Shown here: positions 14,484-22,338 of the stretch, in pieces | How the letters are laid out: every line of letters starts with the position of its first letter | Numbering within the stretch: the stretch's first letter is position 1 | From: Candidatus Villigracilis vicinus | Lineage (GTDB): Bacteria; Chloroflexota; Anaerolineae; Anaerolineales; Villigracilaceae | Length of the DNA: 64,000 nucleotides | Reading direction: 5' to 3' | Assembly (NCBI GenBank): GCA_016721315.1 | Contig: JADKIL010000003.1 | Span: forward strand, 620,001 to 684,000 | Program-made: the position numbers and the translations under genes | The notes under the pieces: model-generated | Told to the model about the DNA's origin: nothing | The model's input: only the letters and a program-made list of their open reading frames with translations | The model's database searches: none

Positions 14484-15803
14484 TTAGAGGCGTTCCACGT
14501 TCGCGAACGCACCGAGCTTGCCGGTCGCATTGCGTGTGTCAAAGACGAATTTTGCAGCAGCGATGATCTCGGTGTAGTTATACATCTTATGATTGGTCAC
14601 GATCAAGACCGCATCCGCTTCCTTTACGGCTTTCATCATGTCTGTCACGCTGTCCATATGCCAGCCGTCATGCTCGTGATGGATGTGCGGAATATACGGG
14701 TCATGATATTTCACATCCGCGCCCTTCTTCTGAAGCAGACCGATCACATCCAGAGACGGTGACTCGCGCACATCATCGATATCCGGCTTATAGGCGGCGC
14801 CCAACACCAAAATGTTAGACCCTTTGATGGTCTTCCCCAGGTCATTCATCGATTCCATCAGGCGGCTGACCACATAACGCGGCATATTGGTATTGATCTC
14901 AGATGCCAGCTCAATGAAGCGGGCATTGTAATTGAGCGACTTCATCTTCCAGGAAAGATACAACGGGTCGATAGGAATACAGTGACCACCCAACCCAGGT
15001 CCCGGCGTGAATTTCATAAAACCAAAAGGCTTGGTCGCTGCCGCATCGATCACTTCCCAGACATCCACACCGAGTCGTTCACACATGATCGCAAGCTCAT
15101 TGACCATGCCGATATTGATCATGCGGAAGGTATTCTCGAGCAGTTTTGCCATTTCCGCCGCCTCCGCCGTTGAGACCTTGTGAATGGTCTTGATCGCACC
15201 TTCATACCAGACAGTCGCCACTTCGCCGCAAGCTTGGGTAATGCCGCCCATTACCTTGGGGGTATTAATGGTCGTGTAATCCTCACGACCCGGATCCACG
15301 CGTTCCGGCGAAAACGCCAGGAACCAATCTTCACCAATGGTCAAACCATGTTCATTACCCAATTTAGGCAGGAGCAATTCACGGGTCGTGCCGGGATATG
15401 TGGTCGATTCCAACACAACCACCATGCCCTTGTGCATATATTTATTCAACTCGTCCATGGCAGAGATAATGTAAGACATATCCGGATCGCCGGTCTGACG
15501 CAGCGGCGTTGGCACGCAGATACTGACAGCATCCATATTCTTGAGCACGGAAAAATCAGTGGTGGCAACCAGCTTCCCCGACTTGACCAGTTTGGCAACA
15601 GCCTCCGTGGGCACATCCGGAATATAGGATCTGCCTTCCTTCAAGGCATCAACTTTACGCTTATCAGGATCCACGCCTGTAACATTAAATCCCGCCTCGC
15701 CAAACACGACTGCCAACGGCAACCCCACATACCCCAGCCCCAAAATGGCGATCGTGGCACTTTTGTCTTTCAATCTTTTGATTAGATCTGTTTTTGTTGT
15801 CAT
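14484..15803 (-). CDS. UDP-sugar 6-dehydrogenase (WbpA/TviB/WecC type)
   Basis: 439 residues. ILGLGYVGLPLAVVFGEAGF is the NAD-binding start of the UDP-glucose/GDP-mannose dehydrogenase family; SICVPTPLRQTGDPD, LESTTYPGTTRE, FSPERVDPG, the catalytic-Cys motif GPGLGGHCIPIDPLY (about residue 265) and a C-terminal domain with LGAAYKPDIDDVRESP follow. It oxidises C6 of a UDP-sugar twice to give a uronic acid. FSPERVDPG and the HCIPIDP form place it with UDP-N-acetylhexosamine dehydrogenases rather than UDP-glucose dehydrogenase, but substrate is not certain. AAGGAAAAAGT precedes the ATG. Confidence 0.9.
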   Translation of the reverse strand: MTTKTDLIKRLKDKSATIAILGLGYVGLPLAVVFGEAGFNVTGVDPDKRKVDALKEGRSYIPDVPTEAVAKLVKSGKLVATTDFSVLKNMDAVSICVPTPLRQTGDPDMSYIISAMDELNKYMHKGMVVVLESTTYPGTTRELLLPKLGNEHGLTIGEDWFLAFSPERVDPGREDYTTINTPKVMGGITQACGEVATVWYEGAIKTIHKVSTAEAAEMAKLLENTFRMINIGMVNELAIMCERLGVDVWEVIDAAATKPFGFMKFTPGPGLGGHCIPIDPLYLSWKMKSLNYNARFIELASEINTNMPRYVVSRLMESMNDLGKTIKGSNILVLGAAYKPDIDDVRESPSLDVIGLLQKKGADVKYHDPYIPHIHHEHDGWHMDSVTDMMKAVKEADAVLIVTNHKMYNYTEIIAAAKFVFDTRNATGKLGAFANVERL

Positions 15804-15819
15804 ACTTTTTCCTTATTTT

Positions 15820-16464
15820 TCAAAATAAACTTAACTGCTGCGGTTTCTCGGATTTCTGAGGAACCGTTATTTTTTTCTTTTCAACGATCGGTCTACCCAA
15901 TGCCGTACGCGCTTCGTTCAATTGCTCGGGCAGTTTTGCAAAGTCCGCCAGGATGGATGGACGAAGTGCGGGCTGGTGTAATGCGGCAGCCGGATGATAC
16001 ATGGGAATCACAAACTTACCATCGATCTTTTGCATCTGCCCATGAATGGAAGTGATCTTTGCGCCAGGCACATATTTGCCCATGGAAATACGTCCCAACG
16101 TCACAATAATACTCGGGTTTATGGCGTTGATTTGCCCTTCCAAGTACTCATTACAAGCCAAAAGTTCCTCTGGTTGCGGGTCACGGTTGGCAGGTGGACG
16201 GCACTTTACCACATTGGCAATGAATACATCCGAACGTTCCAAGCCTGCCTGTGCCAGCAGTTGATCTAAAAATTTCCCCGATGCCCCCACGAACGGACGT
16301 CCCTGCTCATTCTCATGAAAGCCGGGTCCCTCTCCAATGAACATGATCTCTGCATCCGCCGGACCTTCACCCGTCACAGCTTTCTTGCGCGATTCGTGCA
16401 AAGCACACTTGGTGCAAACAGAAATCTCGCGGGCAATGCGTTCAAGAGTCTCAACGGCAGGCAT
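15820..16464 (-). CDS. Family 4 (or 5-like) uracil-DNA glycosylase with Fe-S cluster
   Basis: 214 residues. Two Cys near the N-terminus (VCTKCAL) and two further on (KCRPPANRDPQPEELLAC) supply the four Fe-S ligands. Motif 1 GEGPGFHENEQGRPFVGASG and motif 2 MYHPAAALHQP match family 4 enzymes, which remove uracil from DNA in base-excision repair. The C-terminal tail is Lys-rich. The ATG directly follows the TGA of the upstream rimI gene, with GGAG located inside rimI, so it is the last gene of the tsaE-tsaB-rimI-udg operon. Confidence 0.92.
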   Translation of the reverse strand: MPAVETLERIAREISVCTKCALHESRKKAVTGEGPADAEIMFIGEGPGFHENEQGRPFVGASGKFLDQLLAQAGLERSDVFIANVVKCRPPANRDPQPEELLACNEYLEGQINAINPSIIVTLGRISMGKYVPGAKITSIHGQMQKIDGKFVIPMYHPAAALHQPALRPSILADFAKLPEQLNEARTALGRPIVEKKKITVPQKSEKPQQLSLF

Positions 16465-16956
16465 TCAATCTCCTTGCAGGTGCCCCAGATCGTTCAATGT
16501 CATCAGGATGGCATCCTCATTATTATCCTTGTAATATTCTTTTCGTCTTCCATCTTCCACAAAACCCAGGCTGCGATACATGCTCAAGGCTATATCGTTG
16601 TGTTCGCGCACTTCCAAAAACGCGCGCACCAAACCTTCCTTATCCCTTGCAGTGCAAAGTGCATGCACCAGGATCTTCTTTCCAATACCGCGCCCGCGAT
16701 ACTCCGGGTGAGTTGCAATGGTGGCAATGTGCATTTCATCCACCATCATCCAGCCTACCAGCATGGCAGCAACGCGCCCATCCGCCTCCGCCACCCAGCA
16801 GCGAGAGACAAAGTTCTCGTCCAATTCATATCGGAAGGAGCGTTGGGGCCACGGCAGTGTAAACGACACCTGATCAATCGCGATCACCTGCTCAAGATCA
16901 GCGTGGATCATCCTGCGGATGATAAGACCAGAATTGACAGGTGATTCAAGGTTCAT
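16465..16956 (-). CDS. rimI: Ribosomal protein S18 alanine N-acetyltransferase
   Basis: 163 residues, a GNAT fold. TLPWPQRSFRYELDEN and the acetyl-CoA motif HPEYRGRGIGKKILVHAL are the hallmarks of RimI, and LEVREHNDIALSMYRSLGF closes the domain. RimI acetylates the N-terminal alanine of S18. It is encoded next to tsaB and tsaE, as in many bacteria. GAGAAGAA precedes the ATG; 32 bp separate it from tsaB. Confidence 0.9.
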   Translation of the reverse strand: MNLESPVNSGLIIRRMIHADLEQVIAIDQVSFTLPWPQRSFRYELDENFVSRCWVAEADGRVAAMLVGWMMVDEMHIATIATHPEYRGRGIGKKILVHALCTARDKEGLVRAFLEVREHNDIALSMYRSLGFVEDGRRKEYYKDNNEDAILMTLNDLGHLQGD

Positions 16957-16988
16957 TTCTTCTCAACCCTGAAGAAAGGTAATTCGGC

Positions 16989-17654
16989 TCACGAGATTGG
17001 CGTTCCCGCCACATGCAAATAAATGGGAGCCAGCGTAGCAGCATCGTCCGCATCACTATCCTGCCAGCGGTTCCATGCCAGTTCCGCCAAAACAGCCGGT
17101 CGCCTCACACAGAGAATGGGAGAAGCCAACTGCAGGTTTTTCACTTTGGATATTTTCTTTCTCTCATCGACAGTTAACTCACCTGCAATGATCGTTGGAC
17201 CCGTCAACTCTGCCAGCAGCTCATCCAACGTTCCGCTTCGCACCGCGCCTTCTGGCTGCCACTGTTTCTCGATATTTTTATACACGCCGAAAGCGATTCG
17301 AGTCCGCCCGGCTTGCAAGACAGCCACCAAGGGATCATTTGCCTGCGGTTGCGCAGCAGCGATTACATCCAACGTGGAGATGCCCATCACGGGCAAATTA
17401 CGCGCCAGCGCAATTCCCTTTATCAAAGATAACCCGACTCTTAAACTCGTGAATGAACCGGGACCAATGGCAACGCCCAAAGCGGTGACCATACTCATTG
17501 AAACGCCGCAGCGCTTCAAAAGTCCGGAAAGAGCCGGGGAAAGTTCAGTGGTGTGATGCTGTTTGGTCGTCCAAGTCATTTCACCGAGGACCTGGTCGCC
17601 ATCGTATAGCGCCAACCCGACCAAAGACGTGGAGGTATCGACTGCCAGAAGCAT
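16989..17654 (-). CDS. tsaB: tRNA threonylcarbamoyladenosine synthesis protein TsaB
   Basis: 221 residues. MLLAVDTSTSLVGLALYDGD, the HHTTELSP motif and the GVAIGPGSFTSLRVGLSL block identify TsaB, the partner of TsaD in forming t6A37 of ANN-decoding tRNAs. It has the ASKHA fold without the metal-binding His pair of TsaD. GGGAGG lies 7 nt before the ATG, within the end of tsaE, so the genes are coupled. TsaD and TsaC are not in the window. Confidence 0.93.
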   Translation of the reverse strand: MLLAVDTSTSLVGLALYDGDQVLGEMTWTTKQHHTTELSPALSGLLKRCGVSMSMVTALGVAIGPGSFTSLRVGLSLIKGIALARNLPVMGISTLDVIAAAQPQANDPLVAVLQAGRTRIAFGVYKNIEKQWQPEGAVRSGTLDELLAELTGPTIIAGELTVDERKKISKVKNLQLASPILCVRRPAVLAELAWNRWQDSDADDAATLAPIYLHVAGTPIS

Positions 17655-17656
17655 GC

Positions 17657-18151
17657 TTAGCCTCCCACCATTGCATGACGGATGGAATTGAGTAGATCAT
17701 CGTAGCGTTTGCCGTACGCGTGAAAATTCATCTGGCGGTGTTCTTCCGAAAGATGGTCAAGGCGAATGTGTAAGTGTTCTTTGGGGATCAAATCACCAAG
17801 CCGTTCGGGCCACTCGATGATAAGCGCGCCTTCGGCAAGCATAAAGTCAAGGTCCAGCTCCTCTGCTTCGGGCACAGAGTCGAGGCGGTAGGCGTCCAGG
17901 TGAAAAAGTTGAGCGCCATCGGCACGCCGATACAAATTGACAAGGATGAAGGTCGGGCTGGAAACAGAGTCGAGCGAGCCCCAGCCTTGCGCCAGTCCTT
18001 GTGTGAATGTGGTCTTGCCTGCGCCGAGATCACCCTGCAAACAGATCACATCACCGGCAGTCAGCAAACTGCCCAGCCGCATGCCAATGCGACGTGTTTG
18101 TTCCGGGCTTCGGCTAAAAAATTCCAACATGTGGGCATCAAGGATAGACAT
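17657..18151 (-). CDS. tsaE: tRNA threonylcarbamoyladenosine synthesis ATPase TsaE
   Basis: 164 residues from the ATG at 18151. Walker A GDLGAGKTTFTQGLAQGWG, SPTFILVNLY and LFHLDAYRLDS and the IIEWPERL motif are those of TsaE, the ATPase that resets the TsaB-TsaD complex. Start chosen because TATAAT lies 9 nt upstream, indicating a leaderless transcript; in-frame codons further upstream overlap an inverted repeat and lack similarity. ATG at 18130 is an alternative. First gene of the tsaE-tsaB-rimI-udg operon. Confidence 0.9.
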   Translation of the reverse strand: MSILDAHMLEFFSRSPEQTRRIGMRLGSLLTAGDVICLQGDLGAGKTTFTQGLAQGWGSLDSVSSPTFILVNLYRRADGAQLFHLDAYRLDSVPEAEELDLDFMLAEGALIIEWPERLGDLIPKEHLHIRLDHLSEEHRQMNFHAYGKRYDDLLNSIRHAMVGG

Positions 18152-18160
18152 CGAGGTGGA

Positions 18161-18166
18161 ATTATA
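18161..18166 (-). promoter_or_regulatory. -10 element of tsaE, leaderless type
   Basis: TATAAT on the minus strand, 9 nt before the ATG at 18151, with no Shine-Dalgarno sequence between. Confidence 0.6.
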
Positions 18167-18185
18167 CCCCTCCCCCTCTTTCCAT

Positions 18186-18226
18186 TGTGCAATACGGATG
18201 ACGTGATATGTCATCCGTATTGCACA
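18186..18226. repeat. Perfect 17-bp inverted repeat between GT4 gene and tsaE
   Basis: Arms TGTGCAATACGGATGAC at 18186-18202 and 18210-18226 with a 7-nt loop. It lies 9 bp beyond the GT4 stop and just upstream of the tsaE promoter. No T-run is present, so termination by it would be unusual. Confidence 0.8.
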
Positions 18227-18234
18227 GATTGGTA

Positions 18235-19539
18235 TTATTTTTTCTTGCGTCCGGGCAGCATCTTACCGATCTCCGTACGGATAACGCGGTTGATACGCCG
18301 GGGAATTTGGTTGATATTTTTCTGCATCATACGGGTGAACATATTTCCGCGCCAGTTCTGCAGGATGGCTTCCAAATAAAGTTTTTCCAACGCCTTCACC
18401 TGGCTTTCAATGGAATATTTCTCACTGAGTTTGGTGGAGTGGACGCCAAAGGTCTTAAGGCGCTCGCGATCAGGGAGCAGGTCGGCGAGAGTGTTGGCGT
18501 AAACGTTCACATCCAATGGGACCAGATAACCGTTCAAACCATGATCGATCATGCCTTCAAAGGCTTCATCCTGAACCGCAACCATGGGCAACCCGGAGGC
18601 AATCGCTTCGATCACCGAGATGGGGTGCACCTCAGTGGTGGATGCCGAAAGGAAGACGTCGGCATCATGAAAGATATCAGGAAGTTCAGCGCGGTTGACC
18701 ATGCCTAAAAAGTGAATGCGATCCTTCGCGTGCGTCGCCGCGGCGCGGGCTTCAACATCTTTGCGTGAACCACCATCCCCGGCAAAGACAAGATGCGCAT
18801 TGGGAACACGGTCTGCAATAAGGTCAAATGCCTCAACGATGAACTCAAGCCGCTTCTCCGGATCCATGCGCCCAACAGTGAGCATGATCGGGGCATCAGA
18901 AGCGATGCCCAGCCGTTTTCGCAAACTGCCGGGGTTCCTTGCCGTCTTGAACATGCTCAAGTCAATTCCATTTGGAATGACTGTGATGGGCTGCTTCACT
19001 TTTTGAGTAAGTAACAGTCGTTGAAATTTCGGTGAGGGCACCACGATCTGGTCGCCCAAGTCAGTGGACGCCTTGCTAAACCAACCTGCCGCACGTTTGA
19101 TTAGACCCGTACCGCCGATAAACTTGATGTAATGGGTGTAATCAGTGATGGAGGTGTGATAGGTGTAGATCAATGGTAGACGTTTAGTGGAAGCAGTGAG
19201 ATATGCAAGCAACCCTACACTTGCCGGGCTGTGCGCATGAAGCACATCGAAGTGTTCGCGGGTGAGCTTCCATGTGGAGCGGGGCGTTCCCAGCACCGCC
19301 ACATAGATGGGGGGATTGTTCAAATACTTGAGCGAGGGCAGGCGCATCACATTCGGCTCATCGTCTTTATAGCCAGGGAAGCGCGGCGCAAAAATGGTGA
19401 CCTGATGTCCGCGTTTTTTCAAACCCTCCGAGATCATTTGCAATGAGACCGAGACGCCGTTCACCTGTGGAGCGTATGTGTCGGTAAATAAGCCAATACG
19501 AAGCGAACCAATGGGGAGTTCTCTGTCTTTTGATTCCAT
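18235..19539 (-). CDS. GT4 glycosyltransferase, glycolipid/mannosyltransferase type
   Basis: 434 residues. IGLFTDTYAPQVNGVSVSL opens the acceptor domain, as in alpha-mannosyl- and diacylglycerol glucosyltransferases of GT4. YTYHTSITDYTHYI, PNGIDLSMF, the nucleotide-binding MLTVGRMDPEKRLEFIVEAF, FLGMVNRAELPDIFHDADVFLSAS and STTEVHPISVIEAIASGLP (the EX7E motif) follow. A basic C-terminal tail (RTEIGKMLPGRKKK) could bind membrane. Probably makes a glycolipid or lipid-linked mannoside. AAGGAGGTTTT precedes the ATG. Confidence 0.87.
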   Translation of the reverse strand: MESKDRELPIGSLRIGLFTDTYAPQVNGVSVSLQMISEGLKKRGHQVTIFAPRFPGYKDDEPNVMRLPSLKYLNNPPIYVAVLGTPRSTWKLTREHFDVLHAHSPASVGLLAYLTASTKRLPLIYTYHTSITDYTHYIKFIGGTGLIKRAAGWFSKASTDLGDQIVVPSPKFQRLLLTQKVKQPITVIPNGIDLSMFKTARNPGSLRKRLGIASDAPIMLTVGRMDPEKRLEFIVEAFDLIADRVPNAHLVFAGDGGSRKDVEARAAATHAKDRIHFLGMVNRAELPDIFHDADVFLSASTTEVHPISVIEAIASGLPMVAVQDEAFEGMIDHGLNGYLVPLDVNVYANTLADLLPDRERLKTFGVHSTKLSEKYSIESQVKALEKLYLEAILQNWRGNMFTRMMQKNINQIPRRINRVIRTEIGKMLPGRKKK

Positions 19540-19569
19540 AAAACCTCCTTGTATTACATCTTGATGATC

Positions 19570-19806
19570 CTACAAACTATTGGAGTCTACGTTGGATTCT
19601 GTCTGCGCTTTTTCCCGTTCCTGCGCAGTCAAATTCACTTTCATGCGTTTCGCCAATTCACGGCGGGTAAGCATGACACGATGCTGGCAACCTTTGCATT
19701 CCAAACCAATATCCGCGCCAAGGCGAATGACCTTCCACTCATATGAGCCGCATGGATGTGGTTTACGCAAGCGTAATTGATCGTTCATTTGCAGATCGGG
19801 CAGCAT
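19570..19806 (-). CDS. DUF951 family protein
   Basis: 78 residues: LQMNDQLRLRKPHPCGSYEWKV then GADIGLECKGCQHRVMLTRRELAKRMK. Three Cys (PHPCG, ECKGC) and the RR motif are typical of DUF951, a small conserved protein often near rpsF or ychF in Firmicutes, role unknown. The acidic/polar tail (TAQEREKAQTESN) is longer than usual. Leaderless: TATAAT lies 7 nt before the ATG. Confidence 0.85.
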   Translation of the reverse strand: MLPDLQMNDQLRLRKPHPCGSYEWKVIRLGADIGLECKGCQHRVMLTRRELAKRMKVNLTAQEREKAQTESNVDSNSL

Positions 19807-19813
19807 GGAGAAG

Positions 19814-19819
19814 ATTATA
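19814..19819 (-). promoter_or_regulatory. -10 element of the DUF951 gene, leaderless type
   Basis: TATAAT on the minus strand, 7 nt before the ATG at 19806. Confidence 0.6.
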
Positions 19820-19836
19820 CCGCCGCGCTTCGCGCT

Positions 19837-19894
19837 GACGATAGACGATGGACCGTGGACGATGGAACATCTCCATGGTCAATCGTCCACGGTC
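19837..19894. repeat. Interspersed repeat of the ACCATGGTC/ATCGTCCA family
   Basis: An imperfect inverted repeat (words GACCGTGGACGATGGA and TCCATGGTCAATCGTCCAC) between the DUF951 and MBL genes. The same words recur at 32135-32169, 43276-43319 and 49343-49394. Confidence 0.75.
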
Positions 19895-20042
19895 GCGAAG
19901 CATGAGAAATAGTTCTCACCTGCCAAGAGAACACTTTCCTTGAAGGATACAGAGTTTGGAACATAATACAAGTGTCTTGGAGATGACAAAGCTTCGCAAA
20001 GAAGACCGTCACCTCCAAGAACCTCAACAACTGGAGGCAGAC

Positions 20043-20999
20043 ATGAACAAGGATTTCACAGTCAAATTCTGGGGTGTGCGTGGAAGTTACCCGACACCGG
20101 GCGCGAACACCGTCAACTATGGCGGCAATACCGCGTGTGTGGAAGTCAACGCGGGCGGGCGCACCATCATCCTCGACGCGGGCACAGGCATTATTCCGCT
20201 TGGGCGCGAGTTGGTGAAACGCCAAAACCTTGAGTTGCTGCTTCTGTTCAGTCACTTGCATCACGACCACACCCAGGGATTTCCGTTCTTTGTACCTGCG
20301 TATCTGCCGAAAGCCAAACTGCACATCTACGGTCCCGGCGGCACAGCAGAGACGGTGAAGCATGTGTTGGAGCACAACCAATCTTCGGATACGTTCCCGA
20401 TCTCATTGCGCGATATGGCATCGAACAAGGATATTCAATCGTTGCGCGAGTCGCAGGTCATAGTTTGGGAGGAGGATGGAGTTCGGGTTGTTGAATCGAT
20501 TTCAAATCCGAGTCCTGAGGCGGTGGTCATCCGTATCCATAAATCGCATGCTCATCCCGGCGGTGTGTATCACTATCGCATTGAATATCAAGGCAAGTCG
20601 GTTGTGTACGCCACCGATACGGAAGGCTATGTGGGCATGGATCGCAAGCTGATCAATTTTTCGCGTAATGCGGATGTGCTCGTTCACGATGCACAGTATT
20701 CCGATGAACATTATTACGGAAGCCTCGCGGGATTTCCCTCGACACAGGGATATGGTCACTCGACCGCAACCATGGCAGGACAAGTTGCCGCCTCTGCCGA
20801 AACGGGACAGTTGATTCTGTTCCATCACGACCCATCCTACGCTGACGATTGGGTGGCGGCGCAAGAATCTGCCGCGAAGAATATTTTTCCTGATTCGCAG
20901 GCGGCGTATGAAGGTATGGAGATTTCCTTAAACCCCTCTCCCGTTTCTGGGAGAGGGGCAGGGGTGAGGGAAGGAGTAAAATATGTTACGCATGACTGA
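20043..20999 (+). CDS. MBL-fold metal-dependent hydrolase
   Basis: 318 residues from the ATG at 20043, which has GGAGG 8 nt upstream. VKFWGVRGSYPTPG and NYGGNTACVEV open the domain; the metal site is SHLHHDHTQG (HxHxDH type), with a later Asp in YATDTEGY and His in HDAQY and LFHHDP. The family includes cyclic-nucleotide phosphodiesterases and RNase Z-like enzymes; it is often paired with a Crp/Fnr regulator as here, which hints at a nucleotide signal (inference). The last ~18 residues (NPSPVSGRGAGVREG) are encoded by an interspersed GGGAGAGGGG repeat, and the stop lies 17 bp inside the next gene, so the native C-terminus has been replaced or extended. Confidence 0.85.
   Translation: MNKDFTVKFWGVRGSYPTPGANTVNYGGNTACVEVNAGGRTIILDAGTGIIPLGRELVKRQNLELLLLFSHLHHDHTQGFPFFVPAYLPKAKLHIYGPGGTAETVKHVLEHNQSSDTFPISLRDMASNKDIQSLRESQVIVWEEDGVRVVESISNPSPEAVVIRIHKSHAHPGGVYHYRIEYQGKSVVYATDTEGYVGMDRKLINFSRNADVLVHDAQYSDEHYYGSLAGFPSTQGYGHSTATMAGQVAASAETGQLILFHHDPSYADDWVAAQESAAKNIFPDSQAAYEGMEISLNPSPVSGRGAGVREGVKYVTHD
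20931..20970. repeat. CCCCTCTCCC/GGGAGAGGGG interspersed repeat
   Basis: A short palindromic repeat element placed at the end of the MBL gene and immediately before the Crp ribosome binding site AAGGAG. Confidence 0.7.
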
Positions 21000-21690
21000 A
21001 CTTCAGAAAGACGACACCCGCAATATCCTTTCGGACATCAGACTGTTCGAAGGTCTCACACCGGTTCAATTGGATTGGGTGGCGCACCGCGCACATCGGC
21101 GCGTTTTCCCGACCGGAAAGAATGTGATGCTCATCGAGCAGCCGGGTGAGGCGGTTTACATTATCCTGCATGGGACGGTGAAGGTTTATACCGAGCAAGG
21201 CGGGCGCGACGCGATCCTCTCCATTCTGGGCAGTGGTGACCTCATTGGTGAAATGAGTCTGATCGATAGTGTCGGTCGCTCTGCCAGTGTGGTCACCCTC
21301 GAAGACTCACTCATGCTATGGATGGATAAGACCACCTTCAATTACATGCTCGATAACTTTCCGCCAATTGCGCGCAACCTGGTAAAAATTCTTTCTGCAA
21401 GGGTAAGACTTTCTGACCAAATGATCCAATCGCTCGCCACGCTCGATGTCAACGGACGAGTGGCACGTCAACTGCTGGCTTTTGCGGAACGGTATTATCA
21501 AGAAGTGGATGGCGGCATTCGCATCCGTATTGCGCTGACGCAAAGCGACATTGCCGACCTTGTGGGAGCCTCACGCAAGCGTGTGAATCAGGCAATGGTC
21601 TTTTTCAAGGAGCAAGGTCTGGCGACGACCGATGCCGATGGGCGTATCCTTATTCAAGACAAGATGGGGTTGGCGAAGTTTTGTAGTTGA
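20983..21690 (+). CDS. Crp/Fnr family transcriptional regulator
   Basis: 235 residues. A cyclic-nucleotide-binding beta-barrel (residues ~18-135: GEAVYIILHGTVKVY, GSGDLIGEMSLIDSVGRSASV) is followed by a long helix and a winged HTH (~165-225) with LTQSDIADLVGASRKRVNQAM as recognition helix. The binding pocket carries GEMSLID followed by GRSAS, in place of the GEhgLh..pRsA consensus, so a cyclic nucleotide ligand is possible; no Fnr-type Cys cluster is present. AAGGAG lies 6 nt before the ATG. It overlaps the MBL hydrolase gene by 17 bp, so the two are co-expressed. Confidence 0.9.
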   Translation: MLRMTELQKDDTRNILSDIRLFEGLTPVQLDWVAHRAHRRVFPTGKNVMLIEQPGEAVYIILHGTVKVYTEQGGRDAILSILGSGDLIGEMSLIDSVGRSASVVTLEDSLMLWMDKTTFNYMLDNFPPIARNLVKILSARVRLSDQMIQSLATLDVNGRVARQLLAFAERYYQEVDGGIRIRIALTQSDIADLVGASRKRVNQAMVFFKEQGLATTDADGRILIQDKMGLAKFCS

Positions 21691-21726
21691 GAGTAATCAA
21701 GTAGTTGAATAGTCTGATAGTCAAAC

Positions 21727-21759
21727 AGCCGTGGAGCCGTAAACTCTGCGGCTTTTTTT
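21727..21759 (+). terminator. Terminator after the Crp/Fnr gene
   Basis: AGCCGTGGAG pairs with CTCTGCGGCT and is followed by TTTTTTT. Confidence 0.8.
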
Positions 21760-21794
21760 GACCAACAGACTACCCGACTAACAGACTACCCGAC

Positions 21795-21800
21795 TATAAT
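21795..21800 (+). promoter_or_regulatory. -10 element of the thioesterase gene, leaderless type
   Basis: TATAAT ends 7 nt before the ATG at 21808, and no Shine-Dalgarno site is present. Confidence 0.6.
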
Positions 21801-21807
21801 CCCCTTC

Positions 21808-22227
21808 ATGACTGACTACAAATTCTTTCACCCCACCGAAGTCCGCTACGGAGACCTCGATCCGCAGGGACATGTCAACAACGCAAAATACCTGACGTAC
21901 TTCGAGCAGGCACGTGTCTACTATTTCATGAAGCTTGGCTTGTTCAGCAAAGACCAGTCCTTTATGGAGATCGGCGTCATTGTGGCAGATATTCACATCA
22001 CCTATCAGTCTCCCACTCACTATGGAGACAATATCAAGACTGGTGCCAAAGTGACCAAACTTGGAAACAAATCCATGACGGTGGAGCAATGCGTTATGGA
22101 TGCAGATACTGGCAAGGTAATGGCAAGCGGCGAAGTAGTGCTAGTGACCTTTGATTATGAAGGCTTGAAGACCATCCCCGTGCCGGATGATTGGAAGAAG
22201 AAGTTAGCTGAGTTTGAAGGTCTTTAA
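21808..22227 (+). CDS. Acyl-CoA thioesterase, 4-hydroxybenzoyl-CoA thioesterase fold
   Basis: 139 residues, a single hotdog domain. VRYGDLDPQGHVNNAKYLTYFEQARVYY holds the catalytic Asp (YGDLDPQGHVNN) of the 4HBT/YbgC class. It hydrolyses acyl-CoA; chain length is not predictable. Usual family length. It stands alone between a terminator and an interspersed repeat. Confidence 0.88.
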   Translation: MTDYKFFHPTEVRYGDLDPQGHVNNAKYLTYFEQARVYYFMKLGLFSKDQSFMEIGVIVADIHITYQSPTHYGDNIKTGAKVTKLGNKSMTVEQCVMDADTGKVMASGEVVLVTFDYEGLKTIPVPDDWKKKLAEFEGL

Positions 22228-22233
22228 AGAGTT

Positions 22234-22321
22234 TGTCATGCTGAGCGAAGCAAAGCATCTCTGAGATAATCGTAGAGACCCCTCCCCCTACGGGGACGTC
22301 GCGCTACCGCTCAGGGTGACA
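22234..22321. repeat. TGTCATGCTGAG...CAGGGTGACA interspersed repeat
   Basis: An 88-bp element with near-complementary ends (TGTCATGCTGAGCG and CGCTCAGGGTGACA), related to 28961-29101 and to a fragment near 43699-43730. Confidence 0.75.
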
Positions 22322-22338
22322 TATGAAAAGAGAACCCC

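Noticed and set aside
19815..20381. A 188-codon minus-strand frame over the MBL gene start
   Set aside because: Overlaps the metal-binding core of the MBL gene and an interspersed repeat; no recognisable motif.
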